The notes beneath the pieces were generated by a model. It was not told the DNA's origin, searched no databases, and saw only the letters and a list, made by a program, of their open reading frames with translations. Positions 17,895 to 26,584 of a stretch of 64,000 nt of DNA are shown here, one piece after another. This stretch comes from Symbiobacterium terraclitae (GTDB lineage Bacteria > Bacillota > Sulfobacillia > Symbiobacteriales > Symbiobacteriaceae). Location of the stretch: assembly GCF_017874315.1 (NCBI RefSeq), contig NZ_JAGGLG010000009.1, positions 1 through 64,000 on the forward strand, given 5' to 3'. The stretch's first letter is position 1. The number at the start of each line of letters is the position of its first letter. Position numbers and translations under genes: made by a program.

Positions 17895-18637
17895 ACCGGG
17901 TCAGGATCCTCGCGATCGAGGTGGACAGGGTGACGATGGCCGAGGCCGTGGAGCGCTGCCTCGGCTTCATCGACGCGGGCGGCGCGCACATGGTGGTCAC
18001 CCCCAACGCGGAGATCGCCGACGCGGCGCGGCGCGACCCCGAACTTGCGGCGATCATCAACGGGGCAGACCTGGTGGTGCCGGACGGCATCGGCGTCGTG
18101 ATGGCCGCCAGGCTGCTGGGCGATCCCCTGCCGGAGCGGGTGGGGGGCGCCGACCTGGCCGCCAGCCTGCTGGCTGCCCTCGACCGCCGCGGCGGCGGGC
18201 GCGTCTTCCTCCTGGGCACCCGGCCGGAGGTGGTGGCGGAGGCCGCCCGGCGGGTGCAGGAGCGGTACCCGCGCATCCGGGTGGTGGGCTGGCGCGACGG
18301 CTTCTTCGGTCCCGAGGAGGAGCCTGCGGTCCTCGCCCAGGTGCGGGAGGCCCGCCCGGACGTGCTGTTCGTGGCCCTGGGCTCGCCCAAGCAGGAGCGG
18401 TGGCTCCACCGCCACCTGCGCGACCTGGGAGTGCCGCTGGGCATGGGCGTCGGCGGCACGATCGACGTGTGGGCGGGGGCTGTGCCCCGGGCCCCGGAGT
18501 GGATGCAGAAGCTCAACCTGGAGTGGCTCTTCCGCATCGTGCGCCTGCGCCGGGCGAGCCGCAGCCTGCCGCCTCTGGCGCGGTTCGTGCTGGCCGTGCT
18601 GCGCCAGCGCACCGGCGGCGCCGTGAAGAAGCGCTGA
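17879..18637 (+). CDS. tagA: WecG/TagA/CpsF family glycosyltransferase
   Basis: This 252-residue GT26-family enzyme is likely to add N-acetylmannosamine or a similar sugar to undecaprenyl-PP-linked GlcNAc in wall teichoic acid or secondary polymer synthesis. Diagnostic segments are MVVTPNAEIADAARRDPELA, then ADLVVPDGIGVVMAARLLG and LFVALGSPKQERWL, with GMGVGGTIDVWAGAVPRAP near the end. The ATG at 17879 overlaps csaB; GTG at 17891 is an alternative that overlaps the csaB stop as GTGA. It is last in the envelope cluster, followed by a hairpin. Confidence 0.92.
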   Translation: MAGKVNRVRILAIEVDRVTMAEAVERCLGFIDAGGAHMVVTPNAEIADAARRDPELAAIINGADLVVPDGIGVVMAARLLGDPLPERVGGADLAASLLAALDRRGGGRVFLLGTRPEVVAEAARRVQERYPRIRVVGWRDGFFGPEEEPAVLAQVREARPDVLFVALGSPKQERWLHRHLRDLGVPLGMGVGGTIDVWAGAVPRAPEWMQKLNLEWLFRIVRLRRASRSLPPLARFVLAVLRQRTGGAVKKR

Positions 18638-18648
18638 CGAACGAACGG

Positions 18649-18676
18649 CCCACCCGCGGCGAGCGGGTGGGTCTCA
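18649..18676 (+). terminator. Terminator after tagA
   Basis: CCCACCCGC (18649-18657) pairs with GCGGGTGGG (18663-18671) and is followed by tctc. It closes the envelope operon. The rest of the gap to 18869 shows no clear gene or promoter. Confidence 0.65.
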
Positions 18677-18869
18677 TCGCGCGCAGAAGGGCCATGCCAC
18701 GAACTGGCAGGCGAACCAGAATCGGCATGACCTAGAATTTCACCGGTAAGAAGGGATGATCCCGCCACTCGTCGAAACCCCCAAGGGTAACTTCTAGGTT
18801 CGACAGTCGGACGGTGAAGGATAGGAGCGAATCGCGGCGTATTCGAAGTATGCGATGGGGTGATCCCGC

Positions 18870-19559
18870 GTGATTGAGTTTATAAACGTGACGAAAGTTT
18901 ATCCTCATATGAAAACCCCTTCCCTCGATGGCATCAACCTGCGGGTTGAGCGGGGGGAGTTTGTCTTTCTGGTGGGTCCTTCGGGCGCTGGCAAGTCCAC
19001 CCTGATGAAGCTGCTCTACCGGGAGGAGGTTCCCACCTCCGGCCAGCTCATCCTCGACGGCAAGGACGTGGCCCGGCTGCCGGCCAGGGCGGTCCCCTAC
19101 CTGCGGCGCAGCCTGGGCGTGATCTTCCAGGACTTCAAGCTGCTGCCGGACCGCACCGTCTTCGAGAACGTCGCCTTCGCGCTGGAGTGCACGGACGTGC
19201 CCCGGCGCGAGGTCGCGCGCCGGGTGCCCGCGGCGCTGGAGCTGGTGGGCCTTCGCCACAAGAGCCGCGCCCTGGCGGCCGAGCTCTCGGGCGGCGAGCA
19301 GCAGCGGGTTGCGGTGGCGCGCGCCATCGTCCGCAACCCGGTGCTGGTCATCGCCGATGAGCCCACCGGCAACCTCGACCCCGAGAACACCTGGGCCATC
19401 ATGAACCTCCTCAATCAGATCAACCAGATGGGGGCCACGGTGGTCGTCGCGACCCACGCGGCCGAGATCGTCAACACGATGAAGAAGCGCGTCGTTGCCC
19501 TGGAACGGGGCCGCATCGTGCGGGACGAGAACAGGGGGACGTACGGCTATGAGTCTTAG
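18870..19559 (+). CDS. ftsE: Cell division ATP-binding protein FtsE
   Basis: This 229-residue ABC ATPase energises the FtsEX complex, which activates peptidoglycan hydrolases during division or, in some Gram-positives, sporulation and elongation. Walker A is GPSGAGKST (about residues 36-44), the signature is LSGGEQQRVAVARA, and Walker B is VLVIADEPTGNLD. The N-terminal IEFINVTKVYP is typical of FtsE. The GTG start at 18870 follows GATGGGG. It overlaps ftsX by 11 nt. Confidence 0.95.
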   Translation: MIEFINVTKVYPHMKTPSLDGINLRVERGEFVFLVGPSGAGKSTLMKLLYREEVPTSGQLILDGKDVARLPARAVPYLRRSLGVIFQDFKLLPDRTVFENVAFALECTDVPRREVARRVPAALELVGLRHKSRALAAELSGGEQQRVAVARAIVRNPVLVIADEPTGNLDPENTWAIMNLLNQINQMGATVVVATHAAEIVNTMKKRVVALERGRIVRDENRGTYGYES

Positions 19560-20472
19560 GGGATGGGCGACCGCGCTGCGCGACGCCCTGCACAACACCA
19601 CGCGCGGCAGTCTCATGTCCCTGGCCTCGATGCTCTCGGTCGCGGTGACGCTCCTGGTGCTGGCGGTGGTGGTGCTCCTGGCCCTCAACCTGGAGAACGT
19701 GGCGGCCACCGCGGAGAGCCAGGTGGAGATCAAGGGGTACCTCTGCACCGCCCGGCGCGAGGAGGTCAAGTGCAACCAGCGCGACCTGACCGAGGCCGAG
19801 ACCAAGGCCATCCTGGACCGCATCCGCAGCATGCCCTATGTGCAGCAGGTCACCTTCCTCAGCCGGCACGAGGCGCTGGAACAGATGAAGCAGGCGGACC
19901 CCTCCCAGGCGGCGCTCCTGGCCGGATACGAGGGGGATGAGAATCCGCTCTCCGACGAGATCTACGTGAAGGTGACCGACGTGGAGCAGGTGGCGGCCGT
20001 CGCCGAGCAGATCCAGGCGATGAGCGGCGTCGCCAGGGTGGACTACGGCAAGGAGATCGTGGCGGACCTGCTGGCCTTCACCAACGCCGTGCGAATCGGC
20101 GGCCTGGGCCTTGTGGTGCTCCTGCTCTTCGCCACGGTGCTGACCCTCTCGAACACGATCCGCCTGTCGGTCTACGCACGCCGGCGCGAGGTCTCCATCA
20201 TGAAGCTGGTCGGTGCCACCGACTGGTACATCCGCCGACCGTTCGTGCTGGAAGGGATGCTGCTCGGGGCAGTGGGCGCGGCCCTGGCCGGCGGCGTCAC
20301 CGCCTGGGGTTATATCCGGCTCGCGCCGGCCATTCAGGAGTCGCTCCCCTTCCTGCCCCTCGTGCAGCCCGAACTGATCCTGACCGACCTGGTGCTGGCC
20401 CTGCTGGGGCTGGGCGCGGTGCTGGGCGCTGTGGCGAGCTACTTCTCGCTCCGCCGCTTCCTGAAGGTCTGA
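19549..20472 (+). CDS. ftsX: Cell division membrane protein FtsX
   Basis: This 307-residue permease-like partner of FtsE has four predicted transmembrane helices. The first is at about residues 23-45, followed by an extracytoplasmic domain (roughly 50-170) that contacts hydrolase activators. Three C-terminal helices flank NTIRLSVYARRREVSIMKLV and GATDWYIRRPFVLEG, the conserved FtsX region. The ATG at 19549 lies inside the ftsE end; a longer in-frame reading from 19495 is embedded in ftsE and unlikely. The next gene encodes a coiled-coil M23 hydrolase, the usual FtsEX client. Confidence 0.94.
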   Translation: MSLRGWATALRDALHNTTRGSLMSLASMLSVAVTLLVLAVVVLLALNLENVAATAESQVEIKGYLCTARREEVKCNQRDLTEAETKAILDRIRSMPYVQQVTFLSRHEALEQMKQADPSQAALLAGYEGDENPLSDEIYVKVTDVEQVAAVAEQIQAMSGVARVDYGKEIVADLLAFTNAVRIGGLGLVVLLLFATVLTLSNTIRLSVYARRREVSIMKLVGATDWYIRRPFVLEGMLLGAVGAALAGGVTAWGYIRLAPAIQESLPFLPLVQPELILTDLVLALLGLGAVLGAVASYFSLRRFLKV

Positions 20473-20489
20473 CGGAGGTGACGCCGACG

Positions 20490-21644
20490 ATGCGCAGGGG
20501 ATTTCGCTGGGCGTGGATCATCGCGGCGGCGCTGCTTCTGAGCGCCTTCGCGCCGCTGGCCCCCGCCCGGGCCAACGATATCCGGCAGCAGCTGGAGCAG
20601 GCGCAGCGCGACCTGGAGGCGGTGCGGCAGAAGCAGGTCGAGGTACAGAACGCACTGGCCGACGTCGCCTTCCAGGCCGAGGAGGCCGAGATCCAGCTCC
20701 GGCTGGTGGAGGCCGAGCTGGTTCAGGCCAACGCCAACCTGGCGGTGATCACTGCCGAGTACGAGGAGGTCGCCGCAGAGCTGGAGCAGGTGGAGGCCGA
20801 GTTGGCCGATGCACGGGCCCGCTACGCGCAGAAGCGCGAGGTCCTCGGCGACCGCATCCGGGCGCTCCGGGAGAACGGCCCGGTCGACCGGCTGTCGCTG
20901 CTTTTCGGCGCGGTCTCGTTCCGCGACTTCATCAGCCGCGCTGAGATCCTCTCCACGCTCGCGAAGAAGGACCGGGAGCTGGTGGAGCAGGTCACGGCCG
21001 AGAAGCTCGCGCTGGAGGCGAAGCAGCGCGAGGTCGAGGGGCGGAAGACCCGCCTCGCCGCCCTGAAGACGGAGGCGGAGAACTACCAGGCCACGGTGAT
21101 GGCCAAGCGCAGCGAGCGGGAGCAGGTCTCGCGCTCGCTGGAGGAGCGGCGCTGGGCGCTGGCGGCACAGCTGGACGAGTACGAGCGGTACAGCCAGCAG
21201 CTGACGGAGCAGGTGGCCGCCCTGGTGCGGGAGCTGAACCGGCAGGCCGGGGTGTTCGCGCCGATCCCGCCGGTGACGCCGATCATCATCACCGACCACT
21301 TCGGCATGCGGTGGCACCCGATTCTGGGCACGCAGCGCATGCACTACGGCACCGACTTCGCTGCCAACTGGGGCCAGACTGTCCACGCCATCGAGGCCGG
21401 GGTCGTGCTGCGGACGAGCTACGACGACGTCTTCGGTAACCTGGTGATCATCGACCACGGCGGCGGCATCACCTCCTGGTACGCGCACAACAGCGAGTTC
21501 CTGGTCTGGGAGGGTCAGGCGGTGAGCCAGGGGGACCCGATCGCCCGCGCAGGCTCGACGGGCTGGTCGACGGGGCCGCACGTGCACCTGGAGATTCACG
21601 TGGACGGCGTGCAGAAGAACCCGCTGGACTACATCAACTGGTAG
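20490..21644 (+). CDS. Coiled-coil M23 family murein hydrolase (EnvC/PcsB-like)
   Basis: This 384-residue secreted protein has a signal peptide (about 1-30, ending at an Ala-rich PARA), a long coiled coil (about 33-245, rich in Glu/Gln/Arg/Leu) and a C-terminal LytM/M23 domain (about 260-384). Metal ligands are present: the first His with its Asp in MHYGTDFAA and the HVHLEIH motif, with HNSEFL between. An intact zinc site suggests an active endopeptidase rather than a degenerate EnvC activator. The ATG at 20490 lies at better spacing from GGAGG (20474-20478) than the GTG at 20478. It is in the ftsEX operon and is the likely target of FtsX. Confidence 0.9.
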   Translation: MRRGFRWAWIIAAALLLSAFAPLAPARANDIRQQLEQAQRDLEAVRQKQVEVQNALADVAFQAEEAEIQLRLVEAELVQANANLAVITAEYEEVAAELEQVEAELADARARYAQKREVLGDRIRALRENGPVDRLSLLFGAVSFRDFISRAEILSTLAKKDRELVEQVTAEKLALEAKQREVEGRKTRLAALKTEAENYQATVMAKRSEREQVSRSLEERRWALAAQLDEYERYSQQLTEQVAALVRELNRQAGVFAPIPPVTPIIITDHFGMRWHPILGTQRMHYGTDFAANWGQTVHAIEAGVVLRTSYDDVFGNLVIIDHGGGITSWYAHNSEFLVWEGQAVSQGDPIARAGSTGWSTGPHVHLEIHVDGVQKNPLDYINW

Positions 21645-21660
21645 CCGGGCAGATGCGGAG

Positions 21661-21700
21661 GGGGCCCGGACCGCGCCTGCGGTCCGGCCCCCTCCTGGGT
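21661..21700 (+). terminator. Terminator after the ftsEX-M23 operon
   Basis: A long stem, GGGGCCCGGACCGC (21661-21674), pairs with GCGGTCCGGCCCC (21679-21691) with one bulged base, followed by a short pyrimidine tract. Confidence 0.7.
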
Positions 21701-21714
21701 TCTGCGCATGTTGT

Positions 21715-21744
21715 TTGACCACAAAAGAATGCGCGGAGTATACT
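21715..21744 (+). promoter_or_regulatory. Candidate sigma-A promoter of the S41 protease gene
   Basis: TTGACC (21715-21720) and TATACT (21739-21744) are spaced by 18 nt, just downstream of the preceding terminator, so the protease gene has its own promoter. Confidence 0.75.
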
Positions 21745-21778
21745 CCTAGTCAGCCCCTGATACACATGGGGGAGAGGC

Positions 21779-23050
21779 TTGTTTCCCCAAAGAGAGGATG
21801 ACGCTGTCGTGGACGACCGCCGCACCGGATTTGCGCGATCCCTCGGCCTTGTCGCCGTGGCCAGTGTGATCAGCGTTGTCAGCTACGCTGCCGGAGCCCT
21901 CGGCCTGATTCCCTGGGCGAACCATCAGGTCTCCCGGCTGGTCGAGCGCGTGCCGCAGACCAACGAAGGGGCGCGCGGCCTCCAGACGGAGCGGCTGGAA
22001 GAGGTCATGCAGGCGATTCAGTCGCAGTACGTCGAGGAGGTGGAGCCGGAGACGCTGAACGTCGGCGCGCTCCGGGGTATGGTGCAGGCCCTCGGCGACC
22101 GCTATTCGGCCTACTTCACCCCCAAGGAGTTCTCGGCGTTCGTCCAGGGCTTCGAGCCCACCTTCAGCGGCATCGGCGTGACGGTTGAGATCTCCCAGAA
22201 GACGGGGCTGCTGACCGTCGTGTCGCCCATCAAGGGGAGTCCGGGCGAGCAGGCCGGCCTGCGGACGGGCGACGCGATCGTGGAGGTGGACGGCAAGGAC
22301 ATCGTCGGCATGAGCCTGGAGGAGGCCGTGGCGCTGATCAAGGGGCCCAAGGGCACCCAGGTGAAGATCGCGGTGAAGCGCGAGGGCGAGCGCGAGCTGC
22401 TCCACTTCACCATCACGCGCGACACGATCACCGTGCCGGTGCTGGATTACAAGATGCTGGACACGGAGGCCGGCATCGGCTACCTGCAGCTCTTCGAGTT
22501 CAGCAAGAAGGGCACCGCCGACCAGGTCAAGGCGGCGATCGCCGACCTGCGCAGCCAGGGGATGAAGCGCCTGATCTTCGACGTGCGCCAGAACCCCGGC
22601 GGCCTGCTGGACGAGGTGGTGGAGGTCGCCTCGCTCTTCGTGAAGGGCGGCGACCCGGTCGTCCACATCGTCGAGCGCGGCAAGCCTGAGCGGGCGCTCA
22701 CCTCCACCGGGACGGCGGCGTGGGATCTGCCGCTGGTCGTCCTGATCGACGGCGGGAGCGCCAGCGCCTCGGAGATCCTGGCCGGCGCCGTCAAGGACAC
22801 CAGGGCGGGCACGCTGATCGGCGAGAAGACCTTTGGCAAGGGCTCGGTGCAGACCTTCTGGAAACTGAAGGACGGCTCGGGCATCAAGCTGACCACCGCC
22901 AAGTACCTGACGGCCGGCCGCAAGTCGATCGACGGCGTGGGCATCGAGCCGGACATCGTCGTTCCAAACCCCGACCGCATCTACCCCGGCCACCCCGGCG
23001 ACCCGCAGCTGGAGGCCGCGGTTCGCCACATCAAGGCGATGACCCGCTGA
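21779..23050 (+). CDS. S41 family C-terminal processing peptidase (CtpA-like)
   Basis: This 423-residue membrane-anchored serine protease degrades or trims extracytoplasmic proteins from their C-termini. An N-terminal hydrophobic anchor (about 21-45) is followed by a PDZ domain (about 118-205, GIGVTVEISQK and GLRTGDAIVEVDGKDI). The S41 catalytic domain follows, with Ser in GGSASASEILAGA and Lys in GEKTFGKGSVQTF. The start is TTG 21779 with a GGGGGAGAGG site; GTG 21809 after AGAGAGG is an in-frame alternative. Its position next to ftsEX is typical of Firmicutes, where such proteases regulate envelope enzymes or sporulation signals. Confidence 0.93.
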   Translation: MFPQREDDAVVDDRRTGFARSLGLVAVASVISVVSYAAGALGLIPWANHQVSRLVERVPQTNEGARGLQTERLEEVMQAIQSQYVEEVEPETLNVGALRGMVQALGDRYSAYFTPKEFSAFVQGFEPTFSGIGVTVEISQKTGLLTVVSPIKGSPGEQAGLRTGDAIVEVDGKDIVGMSLEEAVALIKGPKGTQVKIAVKREGERELLHFTITRDTITVPVLDYKMLDTEAGIGYLQLFEFSKKGTADQVKAAIADLRSQGMKRLIFDVRQNPGGLLDEVVEVASLFVKGGDPVVHIVERGKPERALTSTGTAAWDLPLVVLIDGGSASASEILAGAVKDTRAGTLIGEKTFGKGSVQTFWKLKDGSGIKLTTAKYLTAGRKSIDGVGIEPDIVVPNPDRIYPGHPGDPQLEAAVRHIKAMTR

Positions 23051-23056
23051 GGCCCG

Positions 23057-23094
23057 CCGCCCCCGGGGCCTGTCCCGGGGGCGGTTCGCTGTTC
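23057..23094 (+). terminator. Terminator after the S41 protease gene
   Basis: CCGCCCCCGGG (23057-23067) pairs with CCCGGGGGCGG (23074-23084) and is followed by ttcgctgttc. Confidence 0.65.
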
Positions 23095-23139
23095 ACCTTT
23101 GGGTGCTCCGGCTCATACCCTGCACACAGGGGTGAGCCT

Positions 23140-23814
23140 ATGTCGAGCAACAAGTCGCCGACAGCCGGCGAGATGGATGTAACTGTGATTCCGGGGCCGA
23201 TCCGGGGAGGGCAATGTCCCACCCCGCGCGAGATCGTCGTGGTAGACGCCCGGAAGGTGTTCGACTTCTGTACACAGGAAGACCTCCTCGAGCGCTGCTT
23301 CACCATTCCGGACCTGGGCGAGGATGCGTCCGTGCTGGACTGCCGGATCACGAACATCCAGTGCGAGGAGATCATGGACCGGGAGCCGGTACGCGACGGC
23401 AGCGGCAGAGCCGTGGTCTCCATCCAGATCACGCTGACGCTCCGCCTCACCATCCTGCCCGATGCGGGCGAGCAGCCGGTCCGGGTAGAGCGGACCATCA
23501 CCTTCCCGAAGCGGGTCGTCCTCTGCGCACCGGAGGGCACCGAGGTCAGCTGCGACGTGCGGGGCACCTGCATCTGCACGGTGCAGCCCGACGCCGCGGA
23601 GGGCGAGCCCAACGTCTGCTGCACCATCCAGCTCTGCACCGTCCTGACCGTCACGGCCAACGTCAAGCTGCTGGTTCCCGCCTTCGGCTCTGTGCGCGCC
23701 CGGCGGTGCCCCTCGGCGGCGTCGCCCAGCGGGTGCCCCCCCGAGGTGGAGGACTGCGAGCCGCCCTTCGTCCAGCTGCCGACGGGCCGCAAGGAGCGGA
23801 ACTGCGGCTGCTGA
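23140..23814 (+). CDS. Cys-rich conserved protein, copy 1 (possibly spore-coat-like)
   Basis: This 224-residue protein has no signal peptide and many Cys residues. It opens with REIVVVDARKVFDFCTQEDL and has a beta-rich centre (SIQITLTLRLTILPDAGEQP), then CDVRGTCICTV and NVCCTIQLCTV, ending in RKERNCGC. The architecture resembles Cys-rich clostridial proteins associated with spores, but I cannot assign a function. The ATG at 23140 is preceded by AGGGGTGAG; the longer frame upstream is a shadow of the protease gene. A paralogue follows at 23945 with the same order of blocks. Confidence 0.78.
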   Translation: MSSNKSPTAGEMDVTVIPGPIRGGQCPTPREIVVVDARKVFDFCTQEDLLERCFTIPDLGEDASVLDCRITNIQCEEIMDREPVRDGSGRAVVSIQITLTLRLTILPDAGEQPVRVERTITFPKRVVLCAPEGTEVSCDVRGTCICTVQPDAAEGEPNVCCTIQLCTVLTVTANVKLLVPAFGSVRARRCPSAASPSGCPPEVEDCEPPFVQLPTGRKERNCGC

Positions 23815-23944
23815 GCTGGACCGAACGCACCGGCGTCGGACCTCCGGCGCCGTTTGCGCGTTGCCCGGGCCGGGGGGCCAAACGTCCGCCGCGCGACATA
23901 ACATGGAGCAGGCCGGTCTCGGGCCGGCCGAAGGAGGTTCGCGT

Positions 23945-24481
23945 GTGGGCGGCAGGCACGACGTAGTCTGCATCGAGGCCAAGAAGCTATTTGATCTGTG
24001 CGTTCAGGAGCACCGCGTGGAGCGGTCCTTCCGGGTGGAGGGGATCTCGGACGGCCACGACGTCGAGGTGGACTGCCACATCGATACTCACAGGATCTCC
24101 TGCAGGGAGGTCTCAGACCGCAAGTGCGTGGACCATCACAAGCACCGGGAGCAGGTATGCCTCGCCATCGAGGTGCCCGTCTCCCTGCGGCTGGTGAACC
24201 GGTCCACCGGAAAGGTCCTGAGGCGGCTCCACAGGAAGGTACTGATCCCGAAGAAGGTTGTGCTCACCGTTCCCCCGGGGGCCGACGTGGAGTGCGAGGC
24301 CACCGGCGACTGCTGCTGCGTGTTCGACCATGAGAACCACGAGATTCACTGCGTGTTCGACCTCTGCATCACCATCAAGTCGAAGGGTACGGTGGAGGTG
24401 CTGGTCCCCGTGCTGGGCGACTGCCGGCCCCGGGAGTGCCACGCCGTGAGGGACGCGTGCCGCAAGGCGGACCACTGGTGA
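23945..24481 (+). CDS. Cys-rich conserved protein, copy 2
   Basis: This 178-residue paralogue of the preceding gene product shows matching blocks. DVVCIEAKKLFDLCVQEHR corresponds to IVVVDARKVFDFCTQEDL. KVLIPKKVVLTVPPGADVEC corresponds to the FPKRVVLCAPEGTEVSC block, and CCCVFDHENHEIHC to the CICTV block. It is richer in His (for example DHHKHREQVC), so metal binding is conceivable. I chose GTG 23945 because AAGGAGG lies 7 nt upstream; in-frame ATG 23903 would add an unconserved leader. Function is unknown; the repeated Cys/His suggest cross-linked or metal-binding coat material. Confidence 0.72.
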   Translation: MGGRHDVVCIEAKKLFDLCVQEHRVERSFRVEGISDGHDVEVDCHIDTHRISCREVSDRKCVDHHKHREQVCLAIEVPVSLRLVNRSTGKVLRRLHRKVLIPKKVVLTVPPGADVECEATGDCCCVFDHENHEIHCVFDLCITIKSKGTVEVLVPVLGDCRPRECHAVRDACRKADHW

Positions 24482-24785
24482 ACAGAACCGGGGCGAGCCG
24501 GCTCGCCCTCGGTACACAGCGCGACGGAAACGACTCCGAGACACATATCCCCGTACCGGAACCAGCAGCTCCGCCCGGACACCCCTGCGCGGGGCGAGGT
24601 GGGCGCCGGCTTCTCCGCGCGTGGACAAGCCAATGACTAGATTATTTTTAAGAATCTCCTTGTCCGCACAGACAAGAATACGCGGAAGAAGGCCGGTAGT
24701 AAGGTCAAAGAGGAAAATCGGGTGAACCGGTGAATCAATGCGATAGTCTGATGAGTAGCACCTGCACAGAGGAGGTAAGTCGAGA
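24482..24785. other. Intergenic region with an inverted repeat upstream of the second ABC operon
   Basis: This 304-nt AT-richer stretch contains no convincing gene. An inverted repeat, CTTGTC (24659-24664) and GACAAG (24671-24676), is a possible operator or hairpin. The promoter of the downstream binding protein should lie here, but no strong -35/-10 pair is evident. Confidence 0.4.
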
Positions 24786-26492
24786 ATGAGAAAGAACCGC
24801 AAGTCCCTTGCCGCGGCTGCGGTCATGCTCGCCCTGAGCATGGTTCTCGCCGCGTGCGGCCCCAAGCAGTCGGCTCCGCCTCCCAGCAACGGCGGCGGCA
24901 CGCAGACGCAGACCCCGTCCCAGCAGCAGCCGACCAATCAGGCTCCCAAGTCCAAGGTCGGCGGGGAGCTGAACCTGCGCCTCGACCAGGACCCTGACAT
25001 CCTGAACCCGATCCTGTCGTCCTCTGCTTACGGCTCCATGATCTACGGCCTGGTCTACTCCAGCCTCTTCGACTTCGACACCAGCTGGGCGCCCAAGCCC
25101 GACCTCGCCAAGAGCTGGGAGACCTCGGAAGACGGCCTGACCTTCACCGTCTATCTGCGTGAGGGCGTCAAGTTCCACGACGGCGCTGAGCTGACCGCCG
25201 AGGACGTCGTCTTCACGATGAAGGCCATCAAGGACCCGGGCTACACCGGCCCGCGCGCCGCCTCGCTGTCCTCGGTTGAGGATATCATCGCCAAGGACAA
25301 GTACACGGTGGAGTTCAAGCTGGCCGAGCCCTTCGCGCCGATCTTCACCAACATCAACTACGGCATCCTGCAGGCCAAGCTCTTCGAGGGCACTGCGATC
25401 GCCGATATGGAGAACCATCCGGTCTCCTGGAACCCTGTCGGCACCGGCCCGTACATCTTCAAGGAGTACGTCCGCGGCCAGTACGCCCTGCTCGAGCGGA
25501 ATCCCAACTGGTTCCGCAGCGAGGAGGAGGGCGGCGCTCCCTTCATCCAGACCATCCGCATGAAGGTCATCCCGGACGATCAGACCGCTCTGGCCGCCCT
25601 GGAGAACGGCGAGCTTGACGTCGAGACCCCGCCGCCCGCCGAGGTGAAGCGCCTGCTCACCGAGTACCAGGGCAAGCTGATCCCGGTGCAGTACGAGCGC
25701 AACGGCTGGGGCTACATGCTCCTCAACACCACCCGGGCGCCGCTGGACGACGTGAAGGTCCGCCAGGCCCTGACCCACGCCCTGAACCGGCAGGCGATCG
25801 TTGACGTCGCCCTGGACGGCGAGGCCGTGGTGCCGCCCGGCCCGATCCCGCCCGTGTCGTGGGCCTACAAGCAGGACCTGAAGACCCTCGACTACGATCC
25901 GGCCAAGGCCGAGCAGCTGCTGCAGGAGGCCGGCTGGACCAAGGGTGCTGACGGCATCTACGAGAAGAACGGGCAGAAGCTCGAGCTCCAGTTCTTCGCC
26001 ACCGCCGGCTCCAGCCTGATCGAGGCCCTGGCCACCATGGCCCGCCAGGATTGGGAGAAGGTCGGCATCAAGGTTGACGTCCAGCTGATGGACTTCAACG
26101 CCATGAACGAGACCCGCCTGCAGCCCGGCGAGTACCACATCGCCTTCCAGGCATTCAACCTCGGCCTCGATCCCGACAGCCTGTACTCGCTCTTCCACGG
26201 CAAGTTCGCCCAGCCCAACGCGCAGGGCCTCGTGACCAGCTTCAACCGGATGCGGTACGACAACCCCGAGGTCAACGCCCTGCTCGAGGAGGGCCGCCGG
26301 GAGTCCGATCCCGAGAAGCGTAAGGAGATCTACGGCCAGGCGCAGCAGCTGATCGTGAACGATGCGCCGGTCATCCTGATGTACTCCAACCTCTACACCG
26401 ACTTCCACACTCCGCGGGTGAAGGACGTCGTCAACTTCCCTGGCGGCGGTGCCACGCTGGACTACCTGTACCAGTGGTACATCGAGGAGTAG
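24786..26492 (+). CDS. ABC transporter substrate-binding lipoprotein, peptide family (SBP_bac_5)
   Basis: This 568-residue lipoprotein has the lipobox VLAAC (Cys about 24) after a Lys/Arg-rich start and a Gln/Pro/Thr-rich linker to about 55. The family-5 binding fold follows: VGGELNLRLDQDPDILNPI at the domain start, YLREGVKFHDGAELTAEDV, and NPVGTGPYIFKEYVRGQYAL. It probably feeds the permeases encoded at 26585 and 27584. The ATG at 24786 follows GAGGAGGTAAG. A terminator separates it from the permease genes, which would leave the binding protein in excess. Ligand is unknown. Confidence 0.93.
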   Translation: MRKNRKSLAAAAVMLALSMVLAACGPKQSAPPPSNGGGTQTQTPSQQQPTNQAPKSKVGGELNLRLDQDPDILNPILSSSAYGSMIYGLVYSSLFDFDTSWAPKPDLAKSWETSEDGLTFTVYLREGVKFHDGAELTAEDVVFTMKAIKDPGYTGPRAASLSSVEDIIAKDKYTVEFKLAEPFAPIFTNINYGILQAKLFEGTAIADMENHPVSWNPVGTGPYIFKEYVRGQYALLERNPNWFRSEEEGGAPFIQTIRMKVIPDDQTALAALENGELDVETPPPAEVKRLLTEYQGKLIPVQYERNGWGYMLLNTTRAPLDDVKVRQALTHALNRQAIVDVALDGEAVVPPGPIPPVSWAYKQDLKTLDYDPAKAEQLLQEAGWTKGADGIYEKNGQKLELQFFATAGSSLIEALATMARQDWEKVGIKVDVQLMDFNAMNETRLQPGEYHIAFQAFNLGLDPDSLYSLFHGKFAQPNAQGLVTSFNRMRYDNPEVNALLEEGRRESDPEKRKEIYGQAQQLIVNDAPVILMYSNLYTDFHTPRVKDVVNFPGGGATLDYLYQWYIEE

Positions 26493-26521
26493 TGGCGTAT
26501 ACGAAGCCGACGGCATGAGTG

Positions 26522-26548
26522 GGGGGCGCCCCTACGGCGCCCCCTTTC
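26522..26548 (+). terminator. Intra-operon terminator between binding protein and permeases
   Basis: GGGGGCGCC (26522-26530) pairs with GGCGCCCCC (26536-26544) followed by TTT. As a partial terminator it would reduce permease transcription relative to the binding protein. Confidence 0.75.
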
Positions 26549-26584
26549 TGCCCACCTAGCTGAAGCCGTAAGGTGGTGACCGGT

